From Bacteroidota bacterium (GTDB taxonomy: Bacteria > Bacteroidota > Bacteroidia > Cytophagales > Cyclobacteriaceae): 64,000 nucleotides of DNA. Position 1 is the stretch's first letter, and every line of letters begins with the position of its first letter. Positions 44,235-53,430 of this stretch are shown here, in pieces. A program made the translations under genes and the position numbers. The notes under the pieces were generated by a model. That model did not search any database, was not told the DNA's origin, and saw only the letters and a program-made list of their open reading frames with translations. The DNA lies in the NCBI GenBank assembly GCA_023417065.1, contig JAEZGH010000039.1, positions 57,101-121,100 on the forward strand, given 5' to 3'.

Positions 44235-45017
44235 ATGAAGTGTCTGGTAATCAGTGTTGCTGTTTTAGTGATTCTTTGCTCCTGTGGCGAAGAATCTGAA
44301 CCTGTGTCATGCGAAGGCAGTAATCTTGCGTTAACCCTTGCCGACGTGACTCCAGCGAGTGCCTGCGGCTCGAACGACGGAGGCTTAACCGTTTCAGCTA
44401 GCGGGGGAACGCCGCCTTATACCTACACCATTGACAGCCAATCTCAATCGTCGGGTGCATTCACTCAATTGTCACCGGGCGCCTATACTGTTTCAGTGAA
44501 AGATCACAACGGCTGCCAGACCGAACTCATCAACGTTGCGCTTGAGGCCGTCGATCTTGCATTCTCCCATACTGTGATAGAAGACACGGATTGCATAATT
44601 GGCAATGGATCAGTTAACATATCGATCTTACAGGGAGAGGGGCCATTCCTTTACAGACTTAACGACGGAGCGTTCCAGGAAGAGTCATCCTTTGAGAACC
44701 TCCGCGCAGGTCAATATGAAGTCACGTTGCGCGCAGGCCAGTGCTCAAATCGCTTCAATCTCACAATACCCAAAGGAAACACAGGAACAAGTTGGATTGC
44801 AGAAGTGCGACCACTGATTGAAACGAAGTGTGCACTATCGGGATGTCACAACGGTGTTACGCGGCCCGACTTGCGGGTGTATGAAACGGCTAAGAAATAT
44901 GCCACTCAGATAAAGAAGCTGACCGCAGACCGGAGCATGCCGTTTACCGGATCGTTGACGCAACAGCAAATAGATATGCTGGCGTGTTGGGTTGACGAAG
45001 GCGCGAATCAGAATTAA
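44235..45017 (+). CDS. SprB-repeat lipoprotein with CX4CH cytochrome-like motif
   Basis: This 260-residue lipoprotein (LCSC, C17) begins with two SprB-type repeats (about 35-105 and 110-180), each with the GGxxPYxYxxDxxxxxSxxFxxLxxGxYxVxVxD pattern. The C-terminal part resembles a small cytochrome c domain: RPLIETKCALSGCHNG contains C199-x4-C204-H205, and a methionine (M at SMPFTG, about 236) could be the distal ligand. It might carry haem in a non-canonical CX4CH motif. Its stop overlaps that of the convergent TPR gene by 4 bp. The function is unknown; surface electron transfer is a guess. Confidence 0.8.
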   Translation: MKCLVISVAVLVILCSCGEESEPVSCEGSNLALTLADVTPASACGSNDGGLTVSASGGTPPYTYTIDSQSQSSGAFTQLSPGAYTVSVKDHNGCQTELINVALEAVDLAFSHTVIEDTDCIIGNGSVNISILQGEGPFLYRLNDGAFQEESSFENLRAGQYEVTLRAGQCSNRFNLTIPKGNTGTSWIAEVRPLIETKCALSGCHNGVTRPDLRVYETAKKYATQIKKLTADRSMPFTGSLTQQQIDMLACWVDEGANQN

Positions 45018-45334
45018 TCTTCGAACTCAAGTTCCATCAAAGCATTCTTCAGCTCGCGAAGGGTTTTAAGTTCACCGAACTTTTCAGCTTTTTCAATCCC
45101 CAAAGAAAAGACGCGTTTGGCAGCAGATACATTTCCTTGTTCCTGCTTCAGTTTGCCGAGGTGATAGTACGTTGGCAGGTAATCCTCGTGTTCATGCAAT
45201 AGCAGCAACAGAAACTTCGTAGCCTTTTGAACATCCGTTTTGCGGTACTCCATTGCTACAGCATAGATATTGAAAGGATCGTTGGGATCGTCCTCCAGGT
45301 GTTGCAGCAGTTGTTCAAGGCGTGACGAGGGCAT
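45014..45334 (-). CDS. Small TPR-repeat protein
   Basis: This 106-residue soluble helical protein has TPR-like repeats (DPFNIYAVAMEYRKT and YLPTYYHLGKLKQEQGN). It has no signal peptide. It is a single gene, and its stop shares the TTAA bases with the convergent lipoprotein gene. The partner is unknown. Confidence 0.82.
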   Translation of the reverse strand: MPSSRLEQLLQHLEDDPNDPFNIYAVAMEYRKTDVQKATKFLLLLLHEHEDYLPTYYHLGKLKQEQGNVSAAKRVFSLGIEKAEKFGELKTLRELKNALMELEFED

Positions 45335-45461
45335 TAATTTTTGTTTTAGAAGTTCAATAAACGGATCATCGATGAAATATAAAAGCGAAGTAAACTATTA
45401 CAACGACTAATGCTATTCAAGTGGCCGACATTAGGCGAAAAAACTTGAAATTTTGGGCAAA

Positions 45462-45494
45462 TTTGGCATTTCGGAAATCGTTTTTATATCTTGA
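45462..45494 (+). promoter_or_regulatory. Candidate promoter of etfBA
   Basis: TTTG (45462-45465) and TATCTTGA (45487-45494) are 21 bp apart, matching the Bacteroidota spacing, though the -7 element has two mismatches to TAnnTTTG. It lies about 45 bp before the etfB start. Confidence 0.35.
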
Positions 45495-45539
45495 GCCGTG
45501 TTTTGACGGCAACTTTCCAACTTATTGATTTAGAGGCAA

Positions 45540-46280
45540 ATGAAGATTCTAGTATGTATCAGTCATGTTCCTGATACCACATCCAAAATTACCTTCAAGG
45601 ATAATAACACACGATTCGATACAACTGGAGTGCAGTTCATCATTGGTCCTTACGACGACTATGCACTCGCGCGGGCAATTGAAATAAAAGATGCTAACGC
45701 AGGCACGACTGTCACAGTTCTGAATGTTGGTCTGGCTGAGACCGAACCGACGATCAGGAAAGCACTTGCCATTGGAGCTGATGACGCTGTCAGAGTGAAT
45801 GCCGAACCTACGGATTCATTTTTTGTCGCTTCTCAGATTGCAGAACATGCTAAATCAGTGGGCTACGATCTTATTCTAATGGGTCGCGAATCTATTGATT
45901 ATAATAGTGGGGTAGTGCACAGCATCGTTGGCGAAATGCTTGGGATTCCGTCAGTCTCTCCGGTTATGAAGCTTGATCTTGAGGGAACAAAAGCCCGCAT
46001 CGCCCGCGAAATCGAAGGTGGGAAAGAATACGCTGAACTCTCTTTGCCTTTTGTTGCAGGATGTCAGGAGCCGATTGCAGAGTGGAAGATCCCCAACATG
46101 CGCGGAATTATGAGCGCAAGGACAAAACCTCTTAAAGTAGTAGAACCTGTGGCTGCAGACAGCGGCCTGAAACTTCAGCGATTTGAATTACCACCTCCAA
46201 AAGGTGCTGTGAAAATGATTCCTGCAGACAACGTAGCAGAGTTAGTTAACCTCCTGAAGAACGAAGCTAAAGTACTCTAG
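45540..46280 (+). CDS. etfB: Electron transfer flavoprotein beta subunit
   Basis: This is the AMP-binding subunit of the ETF heterodimer that passes electrons from acyl-CoA dehydrogenases to the respiratory chain. The 246-residue protein begins with MKILVCISHVPDT, typical of the family, and contains the ETF-beta signature region VAGCQEPIAEWKIPNMRGIM near 180-200. etfA follows 17 bp downstream in the usual beta-alpha order. Confidence 0.95.
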   Translation: MKILVCISHVPDTTSKITFKDNNTRFDTTGVQFIIGPYDDYALARAIEIKDANAGTTVTVLNVGLAETEPTIRKALAIGADDAVRVNAEPTDSFFVASQIAEHAKSVGYDLILMGRESIDYNSGVVHSIVGEMLGIPSVSPVMKLDLEGTKARIAREIEGGKEYAELSLPFVAGCQEPIAEWKIPNMRGIMSARTKPLKVVEPVAADSGLKLQRFELPPPKGAVKMIPADNVAELVNLLKNEAKVL

Positions 46281-46297
46281 AAACCCCTCTGATTAAT

Positions 46298-47251
46298 ATG
46301 TCAATACTGGTATTTGTAGAAGGCGACGAAGGCAAAGTCAGAAAAACTTCCCTGGAAGCAGTTTCATACGCGAAAGCGATGGGTGACTCCGTAACCGCGA
46401 TTGCTTTGGGAACGTTGGAAAAATCCGAGCTCGAATCTCTGGGAAAAGTCGGAGCAACGAAAGTTCTCCACGCCAATGATGAGCGATTGAACCAGGGAAA
46501 TATCATTGCGTATGCCAATATCCTGAGCAGCGCGATGGAGCAGGAGGGGGCAAGCACGCTTGTTCTTGCAAACTCTTCGCTGGGCACTCCCGTGGCGGCA
46601 CGTGTGGCTGCCAAGACAGGAGCAAGTCTGGCCACAAATGTGGTTGAACTTCCTCAAACAACGGATGGCTTTGTCGTGAAGCGAAGCATATACACCGGGA
46701 AGGCCTTTATGTATGTGGCTATGGCGAAAGACAAGAAAGTAATCGCCATCCGGAAAAACGCAGCAGAGGTTAAAGAAACCGGCGGAACAGCAGACGTGGT
46801 GCCCTTTCAGGTTAACCTGTCTGATTCCGATTTTGCCGTGAAGATTACGTCAACAGAAAAAGCAACGGGAGATGTGCTTCTTCCTGAAGCAAATATTGTG
46901 GTTTCCGGTGGTCGCGGAATGAAAGGTCCTGAGCACTGGGGAATCCTCGAAGATCTCGCAAAAGCGCTTGGAGCTGCGACGGGATGCAGCAAGCCGGTTT
47001 CCGACATAGGCTGGCGCCCCCACCACGAGCACGTCGGGCAGACAGGTGTTAAGGTTGCTCCGCAGCTCTACATTGCCGTAGGGATTTCAGGGGCCATCCA
47101 GCACCTGGCAGGAGTTAATTCGAGCAAGTGTATCGTGGTTATAAACAAGGATCCGGAAGCTCCGTTCTTCAAGGCTGCCGACTATGGAATCGTAGGCGAT
47201 GCATTTGAAGTCGTTCCTAAACTGACGGAAGCGGTCAAGGCGGCAAAATAA
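46298..47251 (+). CDS. etfA: Electron transfer flavoprotein alpha subunit
   Basis: This FAD-binding subunit of ETF has 317 residues: an N-terminal domain (1-185) and a C-terminal FAD domain. The latter shows the signature GGRGMKGPEHW, the RPHHEHVGQTGVKVAPQLY segment and the C-terminal NKDPEAPFFKAADYGIVGD. It makes a complex with the upstream etfB product. Confidence 0.95.
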   Translation: MSILVFVEGDEGKVRKTSLEAVSYAKAMGDSVTAIALGTLEKSELESLGKVGATKVLHANDERLNQGNIIAYANILSSAMEQEGASTLVLANSSLGTPVAARVAAKTGASLATNVVELPQTTDGFVVKRSIYTGKAFMYVAMAKDKKVIAIRKNAAEVKETGGTADVVPFQVNLSDSDFAVKITSTEKATGDVLLPEANIVVSGGRGMKGPEHWGILEDLAKALGAATGCSKPVSDIGWRPHHEHVGQTGVKVAPQLYIAVGISGAIQHLAGVNSSKCIVVINKDPEAPFFKAADYGIVGDAFEVVPKLTEAVKAAK

Positions 47252-47325
47252 TTTTAGCTTCGCGAATACTGAATGGTGATTTAGTGTAAGTTGTATTTGT
47301 TAAGGGAAAAGCAGTTAATCTCCAG

Positions 47326-47928
47326 GTGAAAAAGATAAAATTAGAAATATTAGGATTGTCCTCAAGTCAGTCGCAGACGGGTTCTTTCGCACTCGTCCTG
47401 GGTGAAACCGAAGGCAACCGCCGCCTCCCCATTATCATCGGGATGTTCGAAGCTCAGGCTATCGCAATTGAAATTGAAAAGATCGTTCCGAACCGCCCTA
47501 TGACGCACGACCTTTTCAAGTCATTTGCCAATAATTTCCACTTTACCGTTGAGGAAATTATTATTTCTGATTTGAAGGAAGGCGTTTTCTTTGGAAAGAT
47601 TGTCTGTTCTGATGGCCTGAAAAAGACGGAAATTGATGCACGACCATCGGATGCGATCGCTATCGGGCTTCGCTTTGATTCGCCAATCTATACGTACGAA
47701 AATATCCTCGCCGAAGCCGGAATCGTCCTGACAGACGAGGCAGAAGAAGAAAAACCTGAGCCCAAGCCTGAAAAAGCCAAGGTCAAGAAGGAATCCTCCG
47801 CCGCGCGGAAGGATGATTTTAAAAATTATTCGGTGGATCGCCTCAACGAGATGTTAAGGGATGCAATCGATAAAGAAGACTATGAAAAGGCCGCCAAGAT
47901 TCGCGACGAGCTGAGCAAGCGTAACTAG
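47326..47928 (+). CDS. DUF151 bifunctional-nuclease-family protein with UVR motif
   Basis: This 200-residue protein has an N-terminal DUF151/bifunctional nuclease domain (about 1-135), with the family motif LPIIIGMFEAQAIAI and the ARPSDAIAIGLR signature. A charged linker of E, K and P follows, then a UVR (UvrB/UvrC) helix motif at the end (RLNEMLRDAIDKEDYEKAAK). It starts with GTG, the only plausible initiation codon. Nuclease activity is reported for some relatives; the role here is unknown. Confidence 0.88.
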   Translation: MKKIKLEILGLSSSQSQTGSFALVLGETEGNRRLPIIIGMFEAQAIAIEIEKIVPNRPMTHDLFKSFANNFHFTVEEIIISDLKEGVFFGKIVCSDGLKKTEIDARPSDAIAIGLRFDSPIYTYENILAEAGIVLTDEAEEEKPEPKPEKAKVKKESSAARKDDFKNYSVDRLNEMLRDAIDKEDYEKAAKIRDELSKRN

Positions 47929-48013
47929 CCACCTGGCGCAGGAATCTTTTATTTTTTTATTCCCCCCCGGAAGTGTAATTTTCAGCCGCTACACTAACCT
48001 GGATTACTAAGAG

Positions 48014-49327
48014 ATGGATTACTTACGGGGCCTGATCGGAATAGTTTTCATTTTAGGTCTGGCCTACCTGTTATCGGCCAAGCGCGACCAGGTTGACTGG
48101 AAGCTGATTCTTTCAGGTCTGATTCTTCAGATTGTAATTGCCATCGCTGTACTTCGGGTTCCTTTTGTACGAAGTGTCTTCGAAACCATAAGCGAAGGGT
48201 TTGTCACGTTTCTTGGATTTGCTGCCGATGGCGCGCAGTTTTTGTTTGGTGATCTCGCCCGCAATAGTGAAGGAAACCCGGACGCAAAACACAGCTTAGG
48301 TTTCCTGTTTGCCTTTCAGGCACTCCCTACGGTCATATTTTTCTCAGCTATAACGGCCGGGCTGTACTACCTCGGTGTTCTTCAGAAGATTGTATTTGTC
48401 TTCGCATGGATCATGGCAAAGACAATGCGTCTGTCCGGAGCGGAGAGTCTTTCTGCCGCAGGTAACGTGTTCCTCGGACAGACCGAAGCACCACTTCTGG
48501 TGCGTCCTTTCATTTCCCGGATGACAACATCAGAACTTCACTGTCTGATGACAGGCGGAATGGCCACCATTGCAGGAAGTGTGATGGGAGCATACATCGC
48601 ATTTCTCAGTGGTGGTCAGCGGGAGCAAATGGTGGTCTTTGCCACGTATCTTTTATGTGCATCAATTATGAATGCCCCCGCCGCTATCGTAATGGCGAAG
48701 ATTTTTCAGCCCGAACTCGAACCCGAAAAAATCGATAAATCACTTCATGTAAGTAAGGAAACCATAGGCGTTAACCTCGTGGATGCACTTGCGTCAGGCG
48801 CGGCCGATGGATTGAAACTCGCCCTCAACATTGCGGCAATGCTGCTTTCCTTTATTGCGATCATTTACGCGCTGAACTGGATACTTGTCGACGGCATCGG
48901 TAGCTGGACTGGCCTGAATGCATGGGTGGTTAGCTCAACGAACGGAGCCTTCGACGGCTTTTCACTGCAATATTTGTTTGGTCAGGTCTTTCGTGTCTTC
49001 GCATTCCTTATGGGAGTGGAGTGGTCTCAGTCTCTTCAGGTGGGGAGTCTTCTCGGACAGAAGATGGTTATCAACGAGTTCGTTGCATATCTGAGTTTGT
49101 CTGAAATGAAGCTGGATGGCCTGTTGAGTGAAAAATCTATTGTCATTTCAACGTATGCGTTGTGCGGTTTCGCGAACTTCAGTTCGATCGCCATTCAGAT
49201 TGGCGGAATCGGAGGAATGGCGCCGCAACGTCAGGGAGACATCTCGCGGCTTGGGATGCGGGCCCTGCTCGCGGCTACCCTCGCAACCATGTTGTCAGCT
49301 ACCATAGCTGGTGCATTGTTCGCGTAA
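48014..49327 (+). CDS. CNT-family concentrative nucleoside transporter
   Basis: This 437-residue inner-membrane protein of the NupC/CNT family imports nucleosides with a sodium or proton gradient. It has about ten hydrophobic segments, and the family motif GNVFLGQTEAPLL followed by the GGMATIAGSVMGAYIAF region that binds nucleoside. The trmH start lies 24 bp downstream. Confidence 0.92.
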   Translation: MDYLRGLIGIVFILGLAYLLSAKRDQVDWKLILSGLILQIVIAIAVLRVPFVRSVFETISEGFVTFLGFAADGAQFLFGDLARNSEGNPDAKHSLGFLFAFQALPTVIFFSAITAGLYYLGVLQKIVFVFAWIMAKTMRLSGAESLSAAGNVFLGQTEAPLLVRPFISRMTTSELHCLMTGGMATIAGSVMGAYIAFLSGGQREQMVVFATYLLCASIMNAPAAIVMAKIFQPELEPEKIDKSLHVSKETIGVNLVDALASGAADGLKLALNIAAMLLSFIAIIYALNWILVDGIGSWTGLNAWVVSSTNGAFDGFSLQYLFGQVFRVFAFLMGVEWSQSLQVGSLLGQKMVINEFVAYLSLSEMKLDGLLSEKSIVISTYALCGFANFSSIAIQIGGIGGMAPQRQGDISRLGMRALLAATLATMLSATIAGALFA

Positions 49328-49350
49328 TCACGTCCCTTGTTCCATGTGTC

Positions 49351-50034
49351 ATGACGCCAGCTGAAAAGCATTTACTCAAACATCTCGAACAGTTCGTCTC
49401 AGAACACAAGAAAGAATTTATTCAGAAAGTCCTGGACCAGCGTACGCGACAGATCACCGTTGTGATGGAAGATATCTTTCAGTCGCAAAACGCAAGTGCT
49501 GTAATACGAACCTGCGAATGCATGGGGCTTCAGGATATCCACATCATTGAGCAGATTTCAAAGTACGACATCAATCCACGCGTGCTGCGCGGTTCGAATA
49601 AATGGATGACGTTGCATCGTTATCGCGACAGAAGTGTTAACAACACAAAAGCATGTTTCGACGCACTTCGGGAAAAGGGCTATGCGATTCTCGTGGCAGA
49701 TCCCGATGAACAGGGACTGCCTATTCAGGAGGTGGAAGTTCACGACCGCAAGCTTGCCCTCGTCTTTGGAAATGAACTCCGCGGAGTTTCGTCATACGGT
49801 CTGCAAAATGCAGACAGGAGAGTTCGTATACCGATGTACGGCTTCACCGAAAGCCTTAATATCTCTGTGAGTGTGGCTATTTGCCTTAGCACGTTGGTTT
49901 CAAAGTTGCGTCAACTGCCTGACAGTATTCATCTTACGGAAGAAGAACAGAATTCCCTTAAACTTGAGTGGTACCGAAAAATTGTCCGAAGGTCTGATTT
50001 AATCGAACGCGAGTTTTTGCGTACAATTCAGTAG
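49351..50034 (+). CDS. trmH: tRNA (guanosine-2'-O-)-methyltransferase TrmH
   Basis: This 227-residue SPOUT enzyme methylates the 2'-OH of G18 in tRNA. Family motifs are NASAVIRTCECMG (motif 1), LVFGNELRGVS (motif 2) and IPMYGFTESLNISVSVAI (motif 3), forming the trefoil-knot SAM site. The frame is open back to 49162, inside the transporter gene, but family alignment and the position of the transporter stop support ATG at 49351. The C-terminal 40 residues are the TrmH-type extension. Confidence 0.93.
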   Translation: MTPAEKHLLKHLEQFVSEHKKEFIQKVLDQRTRQITVVMEDIFQSQNASAVIRTCECMGLQDIHIIEQISKYDINPRVLRGSNKWMTLHRYRDRSVNNTKACFDALREKGYAILVADPDEQGLPIQEVEVHDRKLALVFGNELRGVSSYGLQNADRRVRIPMYGFTESLNISVSVAICLSTLVSKLRQLPDSIHLTEEEQNSLKLEWYRKIVRRSDLIEREFLRTIQ

Positions 50035-50056
50035 CTTTGGGATCAATATTTTGAAA

Positions 50057-50704
50057 ATGCGGTGGCTAAAGCGGATTTTTTTTGTGGGACTCGCATTTGC
50101 GGTTGTGTTTTTAATAGCCACCAACTGGTGGGTAGTGGCCAGCACCTCAAAGAATGTGTACGACGATAAAAAGCTTCTTCCCGATCACCGGGTTGCACTG
50201 GTACTGGGAACCAGTCATCGCGTGGCAGGAAAGCCGAATCCTTTCTTTGAAGAACGCATGGCAACTGCGGCAGAATTATTTCATGCAGGAAAGATCGACC
50301 ACTTCATTCTTAGTGGCGACAATCGAACAAGATATTATAACGAACCGGTGGAAATGCGCAAAGCTCTTCAAAAGAAAGGCGTTCCCGCGGCCGCTGTGAC
50401 CCTCGACTATGCAGGGTTGCGAACGCTCGATTCCATCATCCGATGTAAACAGATTTTCGGGCAAGATAAGATCACTATTATTACGCAGCCTTTTCACAGC
50501 TACCGGGCATTGTTTATCAGTCGCTATTACGGTTTGGATGCCGTTGCGATGGTTGCCGGAGAACCTGATTTTGAAAACTCCGTTAAGGTACGGCTGCGGG
50601 AATATCTCGCCCGGCCAAAGGCAGTCCTCGACCTCTACATACTAAAAACGACCCCTCGTTTTATGGGCGAAAAGGAGCAGGTTAAAGTCTCATTAAAAGA
50701 TTGA
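50057..50704 (+). CDS. SanA/YdcF-type DUF218 protein
   Basis: This is a 215-residue membrane-anchored protein with one N-terminal transmembrane segment (about 8-27) and a DUF218 domain. The motifs VALVLGTS, HFILSGDN and TQPFHSYRALFISR match SanA, the E. coli protein tied to envelope barrier function and vancomycin exclusion. I take ATG at 50057 over TTG at 50051. The function in this lineage is unknown. The last codons overlap an upstream extension of the next frame, but not its chosen start. Confidence 0.85.
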   Translation: MRWLKRIFFVGLAFAVVFLIATNWWVVASTSKNVYDDKKLLPDHRVALVLGTSHRVAGKPNPFFEERMATAAELFHAGKIDHFILSGDNRTRYYNEPVEMRKALQKKGVPAAAVTLDYAGLRTLDSIIRCKQIFGQDKITIITQPFHSYRALFISRYYGLDAVAMVAGEPDFENSVKVRLREYLARPKAVLDLYILKTTPRFMGEKEQVKVSLKD

Positions 50705-50730
50705 AACCTTCTCACGGTAATGTGGGTTTA

Positions 50731-53283
50731 ATGAAGAATCTGAACAATCAATATCCAGTGGCGCACACTGTTCAAGAGCTAGTGCTTATCCGTTTAGCGG
50801 CAACGCTCGTTTTTGTCTTTTTTTTCCTCCCGTTACTGGCGCAGGAAACGGTTATCCGTGGAAAAGTAACCGACGCCGACTCCGGCGATCCGCTGCCATT
50901 TGTAAACATCGTATTCCAGAATACCACAATAGGAGCATCGACTGACTTTGACGGTAACTACGAACTGCGGACAGACTCACCAACCGATACGCTCATCGCT
51001 TCTTATATCGGATACCAGCCGCGGAAGAAGGTTGTCTCACACGGGAAGACTCAGACGATCAACTTTCAGCTGGTTGAGGACGTAACAAGACTTCAGGAAA
51101 TCGTGGTGCGCCCCGGCGAAAATCCGGCGTTTGAAATTCTGCGAAACGTCGTGAAAAACAAAAGCGCCAATGACAAGCGCAAGTATTCGGCTTACGAATA
51201 TGACACGTACACTAAAGTTGAGATCGACGTCGATAACATCTCTGAAAAAATGCGGGAACGGAAGGTGATGAAAAAGATTACGCAAGTTCTCGACAGTATT
51301 GATCGCATCGCCGGCGAGGACGGGAAACCAATTCTGCCGTTGTTTATTTCAGAAAGCGTTTCCAAATTCTACTATCGCGAGAACCCGACGTTGAAATATG
51401 AGAACATCCTGAAATCAAAAATCAATGGGATCGGTATTCAGGATGGAACGCTCGTTACCCAACTGGTAGGTTCATCTTTCCAGGAATACAACTTCTACCA
51501 GAACTGGCTTAACATCCTCAATAAGGAATTTGTGTCACCCATCGCCGACGGATGGAGAATATACTATGATTATGATTTGATGGACAGTGTTTATCTCGGA
51601 GAACACTTTTGCTATCGTCTCGACTTCTTTCCCCGAAGTCCGCAGGACCTCGCCTTCACAGGAACCATGTGGATAACCAAGGAAGGGTATGCCTTGAAGC
51701 AGATCGACGTAACCGTAGGTAAACAGGCTAACCTTAACTTCGTCGAAAAGATCAAGATCCAACAGGAACTTGAAAGAGTGGATGGAGGAGCATGGCTCCC
51801 CTCAAAGAACCGCGTACTCATCGATATCAGTGAGCTGTCTAAAACATCCGCGGGAATGCTTGCCAAGTTTTATACCTCTAACCGGAATTTCGTTGTCGAC
51901 CAACCTCATCCAGTATCCTTTTATCAGCATCCAATCAAAATGGCGGAGGATGCACGATTGCATGAAGAAGAATCTTATTGGGACGGACTTCGTCATGAGC
52001 CGTTGTCTGAGACCGAAAAGAATGTCTATCGGATGATCGATACGCTGCAGTCAATCCCGGTAGTAAGAACATATACCGATATCATCAAGACTGTTGTCAA
52101 CGGGTACTACAACGCCGGGAAGATCCACATTGGCCCCTACGTGGGATTTGTTGCCTATAATACGATCGAAGGATTCCGCCTTCAGGGAGGCATAAAGACC
52201 AGTATGTCATTCAGCAACAAATGGGTATTGCGTGGCCAGCTCGGTTATGGATTTTCCGATGAGAAATTCAAATATTCGGCATCTGTTGAACGAATACTTT
52301 CACGGGATCGCTGGACTTCAGTGAGTATTCGGACCCGCAGTGATATTGGCAGAGTGGGCATCGATGAGGAGGCGCTTTCAGATAATTATATCTTCCTTGC
52401 CGCGCAGCGTTGGGGAAACTTTCGGCGAGGCTATTACTTCGATGAACATCGGTTCAACTCGCAGCGGGAATTGTTCAAGGGATTTACCCAACGCCTGGTG
52501 TTGCGACATACTACGTTTAATCCGACGTTTCCGTTTGCGTATAATGTAGATCCTGAGAATCCTGCGCAGCAATTACAACAGTCGTATACCAACGCAGAGT
52601 TGATCATAGAAAGCCGGTATGCCCGCGATGAACTTTTCATCATTGACGACAACGACCGCATCAGCCTGGGAACAACGCGTTCGCCTGTAATCGTTGCGCG
52701 CTTCACCCGAGGTTTCAGGGATATCATGGGCAGCGATTTTGACTTCACAAAGCTGCGCCTCTCGCTGTATAAACGTGTGCGCTTCGGTCCGCTGGGAATT
52801 GGTTATGCCAACCTGACCGGCGAGTACGTGTTCGATCCGCTGCCGTATCCGTTACTGTCACTTCACCTTGGAAACCAGACTCCGATTTATACCACGGTGA
52901 CCTATAACCTCATGGACTTTGGCGAGTTTGTAAGTGACCGCTACGTGTCGTTCAATTATCAGCATCACTTTGAAGGGTTCCTGCTCAATCGCATTCCTCT
53001 GCTGCGCAAGCTCAAGTGGAGAATGGTGGGCACGGCGAACGTACTCTATGGTGGAATGAGCGATATGAATCGCAAACTGGTCGTAGACGCTCCCGATGAT
53101 CCGGATGGCGCCTATCGCCCGGGATACATGCAACGTGGGTTGCCATACATTGAGCTTGGTTACGGGGTAGAGAATATCTTCAAGTTTCTTCGCGTTGACT
53201 TCGTTCATCGTCTCTCTTACCTGAAAGACTATCCGGATGCACGCCGGTTTGGTGTTTTTGTCAGCGCCCAGTTCAGCCTGTAA
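50731..53283 (+). CDS. DUF5686 outer-membrane protein with CarboxypepD_reg-like domain
   Basis: This 850-residue outer-membrane protein has a signal peptide (ends LLAQ, about residue 40), a carboxypeptidase-D regulatory-like domain (about 42-130, VIRGKVTDADSGDPLPFVNI), and a long DUF5686 beta-barrel region to the C-terminus (final residues FVSAQFSL). The family occurs throughout Bacteroidota and has no settled function; it looks like an adapted TonB-receptor relative lacking the plug. The start at 50731 gives a normal signal; TTG at 50701 would add 10 polar residues. Confidence 0.85.
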   Translation: MKNLNNQYPVAHTVQELVLIRLAATLVFVFFFLPLLAQETVIRGKVTDADSGDPLPFVNIVFQNTTIGASTDFDGNYELRTDSPTDTLIASYIGYQPRKKVVSHGKTQTINFQLVEDVTRLQEIVVRPGENPAFEILRNVVKNKSANDKRKYSAYEYDTYTKVEIDVDNISEKMRERKVMKKITQVLDSIDRIAGEDGKPILPLFISESVSKFYYRENPTLKYENILKSKINGIGIQDGTLVTQLVGSSFQEYNFYQNWLNILNKEFVSPIADGWRIYYDYDLMDSVYLGEHFCYRLDFFPRSPQDLAFTGTMWITKEGYALKQIDVTVGKQANLNFVEKIKIQQELERVDGGAWLPSKNRVLIDISELSKTSAGMLAKFYTSNRNFVVDQPHPVSFYQHPIKMAEDARLHEEESYWDGLRHEPLSETEKNVYRMIDTLQSIPVVRTYTDIIKTVVNGYYNAGKIHIGPYVGFVAYNTIEGFRLQGGIKTSMSFSNKWVLRGQLGYGFSDEKFKYSASVERILSRDRWTSVSIRTRSDIGRVGIDEEALSDNYIFLAAQRWGNFRRGYYFDEHRFNSQRELFKGFTQRLVLRHTTFNPTFPFAYNVDPENPAQQLQQSYTNAELIIESRYARDELFIIDDNDRISLGTTRSPVIVARFTRGFRDIMGSDFDFTKLRLSLYKRVRFGPLGIGYANLTGEYVFDPLPYPLLSLHLGNQTPIYTTVTYNLMDFGEFVSDRYVSFNYQHHFEGFLLNRIPLLRKLKWRMVGTANVLYGGMSDMNRKLVVDAPDDPDGAYRPGYMQRGLPYIELGYGVENIFKFLRVDFVHRLSYLKDYPDARRFGVFVSAQFSL

Positions 53284-53391
53284 TGTCTGCCACTTCCTAA
53301 CGGCAGGCTGACAGCGAATCAGCGTAGAAAATAAATTGATCCGGAAGCCCAGAACCGTCATCGTTTTCTTTCCCGCTAGCGGTTCTTTAGC

Positions 53392-53399
53392 CATATTTG
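53392..53399 (+). promoter_or_regulatory. Promoter -7 element for thrS
   Basis: CATATTTG, in the context AGCCATATTTGCACC, matches TAnnTTTG with one mismatch. Almost the same sequence, AGCGATATTTGCACC, precedes infC. It is 32 bp before the thrS ATG. The palindrome CCGCTAGCGG lies just upstream (53372-53381). Confidence 0.5.
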
Positions 53400-53430
53400 C
53401 ACCTCGAATTAATTTTGTAGTTTAATTCAC

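Noticed and set aside
49162..49350. N-terminal extension of trmH
   Set aside because: It lies within the transporter gene in another frame and does not match TrmH family starts.
53284..53430. T-box leader for thrS
   Set aside because: No T-box motif or specifier-type stem visible, and T-box control is not expected in this phylum.
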